A stretch of DNA of 48,524 nt. It comes from Elioraea rosea (lineage in GTDB: Bacteria; Pseudomonadota; Alphaproteobacteria; Acetobacterales; Acetobacteraceae). Below the pieces are notes generated by a model. That model did not search any database. It was not told the origin of the DNA and saw nothing but the letters and a program-made list of their open reading frames with translations. The DNA is taken from positions 1 through 48,524 of the forward strand of contig NZ_VFAC01000031.1 of NCBI RefSeq assembly GCF_007644105.1, given 5' to 3'. The position numbers were made by a program, and so were the translations under genes. Positions within the stretch are counted from its first letter, which is position 1. Each line of letters begins with the position of its first letter. Positions 42,683 to 48,524 of this stretch are shown piece after piece.

Positions 42683-43555
42683 TCAGCGCGGCTGCAGCGC
42701 GTTCATCAGGACCATGGCGCCGAAGGCATCGCCCGGCCTGCGGCCGGGGAAGTGGCGCTCCGCGATCTGGACGATTCCGCCCTCGCGGTAGAGGCGGGCG
42801 ATCGCACGGTCTGCCGCGAGGCGGAGCGCGCTCTCGCCGAGCGGCACGGCGACGGCATAGGTCTCGAGCGTCATCAGCCTGTCGGCGATCACGAAGCTCT
42901 CCGGCGTGGTGGTGCGGGAGCGGAGATCGACGAGGATCTCGAGATCGGCAGCGTAGCCGTCGAGCAGCCCGGCGCTGAGCGCGGTGACGCCGTCGCCATG
43001 GGTCGCGACGTCGATGACCTGCGCGCTGAGCTGGCCGGAGGCGACGAGCGCCTTCACCGCCTGCTCGGTCGTCGTGCCGGCGAGCACGCCGAGGCGGCGA
43101 GGCGGGGTGGCGGGCAGGCCGACGCCGCTGCCGCCGAGGGGCGGAACCGAGACGGGGCCTGGCGCGAGCCGGCCCATCAGCCCCGCGCCCGTGACGAAGG
43201 TAGGGATCGAGAAGTCGACGAGCTCGCGCCGCCCGAGCGTGACAGTGGAGGGCTCACAGAGCAGGTCGACCTGCTTGTCAGCGACCATGCGGAACCGGTT
43301 GCCCGCATCGACCGTGACGAAGCGGGGGCGAATCTCGCGCTGCGCCTCGCGGGAGATCTCTGCGACGATCGCCTGGCAGATGTCGACCTGGTAGCCGCCA
43401 TAGCCACCCTCGGCGCGGGCGACCGAGAAAGGCGGGGCATCGGCGCGGACGCCGAGCCGGATCTCGCCGCGCGCAACGATGTCCTTCAGCGCGTCTGCCG
43501 AGGCCGGGGCTGAGGCAAGGACGAAGGCGAGGGCAGCCAGGCTCAGGCGTCGCAT
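42683..43555 (-). CDS. Amino-acid-type periplasmic substrate-binding protein
   Basis: 290 residues from ATG 43553-43555 with GGGGGAGA 8 bases upstream. Sec signal RRLSLAALAFVLASAPASADA. The mature protein is the SBP_bac_3 fold: IVARGEIRLGVRADAPPFSV, GGYQVDICQAIVAEI, VADKQVDLLCEPSTVTLGRRELVDFSIPTFVTG and a C-terminal lobe with VIADRLMTLETYAVAVPLG. The family binds amino acids or related zwitterions. No permease or ATPase gene lies next to it, so it is an orphan component or works with a system elsewhere. It precedes the MaoC-Pta gene by 10 bases on the same strand. Confidence 0.9.
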   Translation of the reverse strand: MRRLSLAALAFVLASAPASADALKDIVARGEIRLGVRADAPPFSVARAEGGYGGYQVDICQAIVAEISREAQREIRPRFVTVDAGNRFRMVADKQVDLLCEPSTVTLGRRELVDFSIPTFVTGAGLMGRLAPGPVSVPPLGGSGVGLPATPPRRLGVLAGTTTEQAVKALVASGQLSAQVIDVATHGDGVTALSAGLLDGYAADLEILVDLRSRTTTPESFVIADRLMTLETYAVAVPLGESALRLAADRAIARLYREGGIVQIAERHFPGRRPGDAFGAMVLMNALQPR

Positions 43556-43671
43556 CGTGAAGTCTCCCCCAGGGTCGTGACCAGCATCGGTGTTCGTTCG
43601 GCCGCCGGGATGGACGGCGCGGTCCGGGCGAACCATGCGTCGCCTTGCCGCGCCGGCGCAAGCGGGTCCGG

Positions 43672-44616
43672 TCAGGAGGCGATCGCGTCCGCTCCCGCGC
43701 CGCAGACGATGGCGGCCACGCGCTCCTCCCGGCCGGGCCGGTAGGCGCCAGCGAGGAGGGCGGCCGCGGCCGCCGCACCGGAGAGATCGGCGGCGATCCC
43801 GTACTCGGCCCAGAGATGGCGGCTCGCCCGCTCGAGGTCGGAATCCTCGACGAGCACCACCTCAGAGACGTGGCGGCGGATCAGGTCGAAGTTCGCCTGC
43901 TCGGTGCGGCGTGCGGCGAGGGTTGGCACCTTGGTCGTGACCTTGTCGAGCGTGACGACCTCGCCCGCCTTCAGCGACTCCGCGAGCGTCGGCGCGCCGA
44001 CGGGCTCGACGCCGACGACGCGGATCGAGGGGTTGAGCGCGCGGGCGGCCGCGGCGATGCCGGTGATCAGCCCGCCGCCGCCGATCGCGACAAGAAGCGT
44101 CTCGATGGAGGGGTCATCCTCGAGCATCTCGAGCGCGATCGTTCCCTGGCCGGCGGCGACGGCCGGGTCTCCGAAGGGGTGGACATAGGCGCCGCCCGTC
44201 TCCTCGGCAATGGCGCGGGCCCGGGCGTTCGCCTCGTCCCACACCGCGCCTTCGATGATGAGCGTCGCGCCGTAATTTCGGATGCGGGCCGCCTTGTCGG
44301 GGTGCACACCCGTCGGCACGACGACGGTGGCGGGAAGCCCCGCCGCCCGCGCGGCATAGGCGATGGCGATGCCGTGGTTGCCGCCCGAGGCGGTGACGAG
44401 CCCCCCCGCGCGCGCCGCCTCGCCGAGCAGGGTGAGGCGGCTGAAGGCGCCGCGCGCCTTGAAGCTTCCCGAGACCTGGAGGCATTCGAGCTTGAGGCTC
44501 ACCGGCGAGGCGCCGGCGAGCGGTGCGTGGGCCGGAAGCGCGCGCATGCTCGGCGTGCGCCGCACGAACGGGGCGATGCGGGAGGCGGCGGCGCGGACGT
44601 CGTCGAGATCGATCAT
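43672..44616 (-). CDS. Threonine/serine ammonia-lyase (PLP-dependent)
   Basis: 314 residues from ATG 44614-44616. PLP lysine in SGSFKARGAF (about residue 52), substrate loop TASGGNHGIAIAYAA, phosphate-binding AIGGGGLITGIAAAAR and the final strand VAAIVCGAGADA define the fold-type II dehydratase family. No ACT regulatory domain, so it is a catabolic-type threonine or serine dehydratase (threonine to 2-oxobutyrate, serine to pyruvate), or possibly a hydroxy-amino-acid lyase of narrower use. It lies 116 bases upstream of the binding-protein gene on the same strand. Confidence 0.92.
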   Translation of the reverse strand: MIDLDDVRAAASRIAPFVRRTPSMRALPAHAPLAGASPVSLKLECLQVSGSFKARGAFSRLTLLGEAARAGGLVTASGGNHGIAIAYAARAAGLPATVVVPTGVHPDKAARIRNYGATLIIEGAVWDEANARARAIAEETGGAYVHPFGDPAVAAGQGTIALEMLEDDPSIETLLVAIGGGGLITGIAAAARALNPSIRVVGVEPVGAPTLAESLKAGEVVTLDKVTTKVPTLAARRTEQANFDLIRRHVSEVVLVEDSDLERASRHLWAEYGIAADLSGAAAAAALLAGAYRPGREERVAAIVCGAGADAIAS

Positions 44617-44668
44617 GGGCGCGAACCCTAGGCCCGGTTCGCAGCCCCGTGAAGCGCGTGCAGGCTGC

Positions 44669-45484
44669 TCAGGCGGTGGCCGATGCGGCAGCGGCGTACG
44701 GGCATTCGCCTTTCCGGCGCTTGCGGCTCGCCGTGGCGTAGCGGCCACGGCTTCGATCAGGGTCCGTGCAGGGCTCGACGACGGTGGCCCGGTAGTCGGC
44801 CCAGTCCTCGTCCGTCATGTGCGCGATGTCGCCCACGACCCGGCCGGTGTTCTGCAGCTCCTCGCCATACATCATGCGCGGCACGGGGACGGCGGTGGCG
44901 AAGGGGAAGTCGGGCTCGAGCCGCACGGGCACGTCTGTCTTGATCAGCCGGATATTGGTGAAGAGGGGGCCGAACCAGTGGTCCGTCTCGACGATGCCCT
45001 CGTACACCTCGTAGCCGGGCGCGCGGGGAAGGTTGGCGGGCGGGCGGATGAGGAGCCCCCAGCCGGGGGCCGTCCGCGCGATCAGACCCGACCAGATCTG
45101 CACGACGCCCGGCTCCTTCAGCGCAGCGACGAAGGGGGGAGAGAAGCCGCGCACGCTCTCGGGGGCGGCGGCGTCGAAGGCATCGGCGAACCCTGGGAAC
45201 TGCGCAACCGTGAGCGGCAGAAGACCGTGCTCCTCGCCGCCATCCCAGGTCCAGAAGATCTGCGTGCCGTCCCACACGAAGGTCAGGCCGATGGGGGGGA
45301 AGACGTACCAGCCGAGCCCCGTGGCGGTGGTGACCGCCTCGCAATAGCGGAACGCGCGCGTCGGCAGGGTGCCGGCGGCCGAGCGGTCTGCCCGCTGCGG
45401 CGGGCGCGCCGAGGCGATGAGGCGGTTGAACGTCACCAGGGCGGTGCGGGGGGCGACCTCTGCCGTATTCGCATGCGTCTTCAT
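44669..45484 (-). CDS. DUF6065-like protein
   Basis: 271 residues from ATG 45482-45484. No signal peptide or membrane helix. The conserved-looking core is TRAFRYCEAVTTATGLGWYVFPPIGLTFVWDGTQIFWTWDG, then TDHWFGPLFTNIRLIKTDVPVRLEPDFPFATAVPVPRMMYGEEL and DWADYRATVVEPC. I associate this pattern with the uncharacterised DUF6065 family, from memory. Ten or so tryptophans and few cysteines suggest a compact ligand-binding or catalytic domain. The C-terminus is basic (RGRYATASRKRRKG). The nearest upstream gene on the same strand is the repeat peptide, suggesting a peptide/partner pair. Confidence 0.75.
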   Translation of the reverse strand: MKTHANTAEVAPRTALVTFNRLIASARPPQRADRSAAGTLPTRAFRYCEAVTTATGLGWYVFPPIGLTFVWDGTQIFWTWDGGEEHGLLPLTVAQFPGFADAFDAAAPESVRGFSPPFVAALKEPGVVQIWSGLIARTAPGWGLLIRPPANLPRAPGYEVYEGIVETDHWFGPLFTNIRLIKTDVPVRLEPDFPFATAVPVPRMMYGEELQNTGRVVGDIAHMTDEDWADYRATVVEPCTDPDRSRGRYATASRKRRKGECPYAAAASATA

Positions 45485-45643
45485 GGGACCATCATCCTCT
45501 CGGGCATCTCCGCTGGCCTGGCGGGTCGGACCGCGCGCTCGGCGAGGGGCCGTCCGTCAAACCTCCCCCGTTCTGGGTTGTAAGTGCGGGGGTGTGCGGT
45601 TGTGGTGGGTGGGCGGAAGTGGAAGGCAGAAACGGGGTGGGGT

Positions 45644-45687
45644 GCGCGAGGCCCGGCGGGGAGGGGGTGAGGCACCGGGCCTCGCGC
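45644..45687. terminator. 13-bp GC hairpin between the peptide and DUF6065 genes
   Basis: GCGCGAGGCCCGG (45644-45656) and its exact complement (45675-45687) enclose an 18-base G-rich loop. It lies in the 252-base stretch between the peptide stop (45737) and the DUF6065-like start (45484), which holds nothing else I can support. It could attenuate transcription after the peptide gene, giving more peptide than partner. Confidence 0.5.
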
Positions 45688-45736
45688 ATCCTCTGCATTC
45701 CGCCGCGGAGGGTGACGCGGCGGAGGCAGCCTGGGA

Positions 45737-45877
45737 TCAGACGATCGGGGCGATGCCGCCGAGGCGCACCTTGCCCGCGTCGGCCACCACGCGCGGCAGC
45801 GGGTTGATGATGCCGCCGAGGCGGACCTTGCCGACATCGATGGTGACGGCGGGAAGGCGGATGCGCTTGCTCATCAT
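45737..45877 (-). CDS. Short peptide with internal KVRLGGI repeat
   Basis: 46 residues from ATG 45875-45877 (a second ATG follows directly; AAGGC lies upstream). The N-terminal MMSKRIRLPAVTI is basic, then D-V-G-K-V-R-L-G-G-I-I-N-P-L-P and, 19 residues later, D-A-G-K-V-R-L-G-G-I-A-P-I-V at the very end. The DNA of the two repeat cores (45752-45775 and 45809-45832) differs at one of 24 bases, so the repeat is a recent or strongly maintained duplication. Repeated cores in a short peptide recall multi-core ribosomal peptide precursors or peptides secreted by dedicated exporters, but no family is recognised and no modifying enzyme is identified with certainty. Confidence 0.6.
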   Translation of the reverse strand: MMSKRIRLPAVTIDVGKVRLGGIINPLPRVVADAGKVRLGGIAPIV

Positions 45878-45989
45878 TCGAGCCTTCATGATTGCTGAGA
45901 CCGACCATTCGACCTCGCACACATTTTGGTATGCGAAAGTTGCTAACAAATCGTTCTAGCCTGCGCACTCTCAACGGAACTATAGGCTG

Positions 45990-46545
45990 TAACTCGCTGA
46001 TTGAGTCAGAATGTAGGTTTGCGGCGAGTGTGAAGACTGGGAACAAGGTGTGGGCGCATCGGTCGTAGCGCATGGCGGTGCGTCGCCAGTCCTTGATCTT
46101 GCCGAACAAGTTGTCGATGCGGTGGCGCTGGCGGTAGTGGGCTGATGCAGCGGCGACAAGCCCCTTTTTTGAGGAGGCCGGCGGCAGTGCGATGCGCCTT
46201 GAGGTGGGAGCATCGATCATCAGCGGTGCTGGCGGGGCGCCCTCGGCGGCCAGCGCCGCGAAGAACCGGGCGAATACGCCCATCCGGCTCCATCGGACGA
46301 AACGGTTGCAGAGCGTCTTGTGCGGGCCGTAGGCCGCAGGCGCCTTGCGCCACTGCAGGCCGTGACCGACCACGTAGATGATGCCGCTCAACACGCGGCG
46401 ATCGTCCACCCGCGGGATCCCGTGCGAAGGCGGAAACTACGGCAACAGGCGGCGCTTCTGAGCGAGCGTCAGAACGAACGGCGGTGTCGGGTGGCCGTCG
46501 CAGCACCGCCGACATACCCAAAATCACACCTACCCGCGTCGCTCC
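45990..46545 (-). pseudogene. IS5-family transposase remnant
   Basis: Read on the minus strand the IS5 pattern is plain: PPFVLTLAQKRRLLP, an in-frame TAG, FPPSHGIPRVDDRRVLSGIIYVVGHGLQWRKAP, GPHKTLCNRFVRWSRMGVFARFF and PLMIDA (first catalytic Asp). A one-base loss then shifts frame (HLKAHRTAAGLLKKG), and about 100 codons including the second Asp are deleted. The end HYRQRHRIDNLFGKIKDWRRTAMRYDRCAHTLF returns to the first frame, with Asp in place of the usual Glu. A stop, a frameshift and a deletion make it inactive. Exact element ends were not identified. Confidence 0.85.
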
Positions 46546-46589
46546 AAACCATCAATCAGTAAGAAAGCCTAGGGTGTTTGGTCCCGGGT

Positions 46590-47560
46590 TTTGGTGTTGC
46601 ATTTCTCGCCGGGATGGGGGACGCGCTATGCGCAAGGTTCTTTACGGGAGCGCCCGCACGACGGTTCCTGTCTGTTTGTGCGACCCACCTTAGTCAAGCG
46701 AGCCTTAGGGCTGGCGAAACGCGACGGTATCGATCCTAGAACTGTTGCCAGGTGCACGAAGCGCCAAATTGGCGCGCGCCGCCCTGCCGGCCCCAGGGAG
46801 CCAAAATTCCCCGCCCTGTCGGCGGAAGACGGAGCCATCGTCCTCGCCTTCCGCTGTCATGCCCCCGCTCGACGATTGCCTCTACGCGCTGCAGACGACC
46901 ATCCCGCACCAGACACGATCACCCCTGCACCCCTACCTGTAGCGCCATGGCATCGGGCAGCCCCCGAGATCGAGTGCGACAAACCGACGAAGAAAAACTT
47001 TAAATTATACCAGATCGGCTTCTTCCACATCCACATAGTCGAGGCGCAGACCGCCGAAGGCAGTTCTACCCTTTCGTGGCCATCGACCGCACCTCGAAGT
47101 TCGCCTTGGTCCTGCTGGCGCAAAGCGCCACCGCGTCTCCGCCTCGGCCATCCTCGAAGCCTCACGGCATCCAGTTTCGCTTCGCACTCCGCTACGCCAA
47201 CTTCCTGCTATATGACATAAATGTTCGGAATGCGCTGCCGCGAACATGGGATCAAGCAACATTTAACCAAGGTCCACCGTCACTTGTCCTACGGTCAGGA
47301 CATGCGGATGAACCGCACCAGGCTGCACGCCACAATCAAACATTTATCCTGCCACAGCAACGCCCAGTTGCGACGACACCTCGATGAATGCGTCGCCATC
47401 TATAACTTCGGCGACGTCTCAAGCGCCTGCGCGGCCTCACACCCTACGAATTCATCTGGAGAACGTCGGCAGACGAAACCCAGCACTTCAAGGCAAATCC
47501 GCCCTAACAGCAAATCAGCCCCAACAAATTCTAGCGGCGATTACATAAAGAGGATAAAGT
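46590..47560 (+). pseudogene. IS481-family transposase remnant
   Basis: Fragments of an IS481-type transposase follow in order but in changing frames: AKRDGIDPRTVARCTKRQ, CHAPLDDCLYALQTTIPH, ECDKPTKKNFKLYQIGFFHIHIVEAQTAEG, VAIDRTSKFALVLLAQ, GIKQHLTKVHRHLSYGQD, then RRHLDECVAIYNF and LRGLTPYEFIW. Several frameshifts and stops, and loss of the middle part, rule out function. The region is clearly less GC-rich than the rest of the window. It faces the IS5 remnant 45 bases away. Nothing else I can support lies between 47560 and 47711. Confidence 0.85.
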
Positions 47561-47711
47561 TATGCGTGGTTTGTCTGTTGTGGCTCTGTGGCACCCTTCC
47601 TGAGCGATAACGGCTGCCACGGAACATCGGTGCGCCTGTCGTAGGTGGCCTACCGTATTCAGGCGTAGTATGCTTGCGCAGTGGCGCCTCCATAACGCAA
47701 GCCGTGGTTCG

Positions 47712-48524
47712 ATGCCTGATGGGATAGGCGATGCTCCGCTGCCGGCGGGGCAAACTGAACAAGTAACGCTGCGTCTGCGCCTGATCGGCACGATGGATGC
47801 TTGGGGTCTCGCGAGCGAGCGCGTCCTCCCCCGCGTGCGCAAGACCCGCGGTGTGCTGGCCGTTCTCGCGCTCTCCGCCGGCCGGCCGGTGCTGCGCTCG
47901 CGCCTGACCGGCCTGTTCTGGAGCACGCGCGACCGCGAGCAGGCCCGTGCCTCGCTGCGCCAGTCGCTGCATGAACTCAGCCACGCCCTCGCCGCGTGCG
48001 GGCAGGTGCTCGTCACGACCCGCGAGACTGCGATGCTCGCCGCGGACAGGCTCTGGGTTGATGCGACCGAGGTGCTGCGGATCGGCGCAGGCGAGCCGGC
48101 TGCGCTCGATGTGGTGGAAGGGCCCCTGCTCGAGGACCTCGACGGGCTTGACCCCGCCTTCGATGCCTGGCTTGCCGACGAAAGGCGCCGCTTCCGCGAG
48201 CGCGCCCGCTCGCTTGCGGAGGCGCATTTCTCCGCGCACGACCCCGCCGATGCACGCGCCACCGCCGCACGGCGGATCGTCCATATCGAGCCGGGACACG
48301 AGCCGGGGTGGCTCGCCCTGATGCAGGCGCTCGGCGACATCGGCGACCGCGCCGGAGCGCTTGCGGCCTTTGAGCGCTGCCGGGCCGGCCTCGCCTCAGC
48401 CGGTGCAGCGCCCTCCACCGAGACCGAGGGACTCGCGCAGCGCCTGCGGGCCGAGCTTCGCGCGGAGGGCACGCATCGCGGCGAGGCGGGGCCTTCGCCT
48501 GCCGCGCCGGCGCCCGCCCGCCCG
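47712..48524 (+). CDS. BTAD-domain transcriptional regulator, N-terminal part (runs off the window)
   Basis: 271 residues are visible from ATG 47712 (MPDGIGDAPLPAGQ); no strong ribosome-binding site is seen. The first 100 residues (LRLRLIGTMDAWGLASERVLPRVRKTRGVLAVLAL; SRLTGLFWSTRDREQARASLRQSLHELSHAL) are an AfsR/SARP-like winged helix. Residues about 105-245 (LDVVEGPLLEDLDGLDPAFDAWLADERRRFRERARSLAEAH; IEPGHEPGWLALMQALGDIGDRAGALAAFERC) are a bacterial transcriptional activator domain of TPR type. An Ala/Pro-rich linker follows at the edge, so a further C-terminal domain is expected. It probably controls an adjacent secretion or metabolite locus to the right. Confidence 0.88.
   Translation, partial: MPDGIGDAPLPAGQTEQVTLRLRLIGTMDAWGLASERVLPRVRKTRGVLAVLALSAGRPVLRSRLTGLFWSTRDREQARASLRQSLHELSHALAACGQVLVTTRETAMLAADRLWVDATEVLRIGAGEPAALDVVEGPLLEDLDGLDPAFDAWLADERRRFRERARSLAEAHFSAHDPADARATAARRIVHIEPGHEPGWLALMQALGDIGDRAGALAAFERCRAGLASAGAAPSTETEGLAQRLRAELRAEGTHRGEAGPSPAAPAPARP

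Noticed and set aside
45492-46409. 305-codon frame covering the IS5 remnant and the peptide region as one intact gene
   Set aside because: Its N-terminal part is transposase but the rest runs through the peptide gene in another frame; the transposase has a stop upstream, a frameshift and a large deletion.

Overview
The window is very GC-rich and densely coded, and its gene content points to an alphaproteobacterium, probably Rhodospirillales/Acetobacteraceae-like. The pointers are Tat-secreted TRAP and branched-chain-type binding proteins, the DUF4212/VC_2705-type symporter next to a CBS-nucleotidyltransferase, and a MaoC-phosphotransacetylase fusion. The lineage is inferred; there is no rRNA or tRNA in the window to confirm it.

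Layout. 0-10 kb: housekeeping and stress genes: a truncated unknown gene, a divergent crotonase, an AlkA-type glycosylase, an OmpR/EnvZ-type two-component system divergent from a Met/Gly/His-rich exported protein, an Asp/Glu-racemase-fold protein, an MFS carrier, a YqaA/DedA-type membrane protein and a propionyl-CoA synthetase. 10-17 kb: an acetate-type symporter module (DnaQ-like exonuclease, CBS-nucleotidyltransferase, unknown protein, DUF4212 subunit, Na+/solute symporter) followed by three small membrane proteins. 17-21 kb: a complete TRAP importer operon (dctPQM) with a degenerate hydratase-fold gene at its end.

21.7-37.5 kb is the most interesting part. It looks like a complete locus for nicotinate (pyridine carboxylate) breakdown by the reductive route known from Eubacterium barkeri. 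The plus-strand arm holds a MarR regulator, ferredoxin-NADP reductase, an enamidase-like amidohydrolase, an 85-residue protein and a GNAT enzyme. The minus-strand arm is one tightly coupled operon: FAD subunit, fused [2Fe-2S]/molybdopterin hydroxylase, 6-hydroxynicotinate reductase, UPF0280 (ApbE-like), an AA_synth-family protein, and an ABC importer (binding protein, fused LivHM, LivG, LivF). Nearly identical 22-bp MarR-type operators lie in front of both arms, tying them into one regulon. The UPF0280 protein is translationally coupled to the reductase, and the reductase carries an SGAT motif of the kind flavinylated by ApbE. This suggests a dedicated flavin-attachment step.

37.6-44.6 kb: 3-hydroxyisobutyrate dehydrogenase, a short RecQ lacking most of the winged-helix region, acetate kinase with a MaoC-Pta fusion, an amino-acid-type binding protein and a threonine/serine dehydratase. 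44.6-48.5 kb: an accessory end with a DUF6065-like gene, a 46-residue peptide with an internal repeat, remnants of IS5- and IS481-family transposases, and the start of a BTAD-domain regulator that runs off the window. No CRISPR array, tRNA or rRNA was seen.
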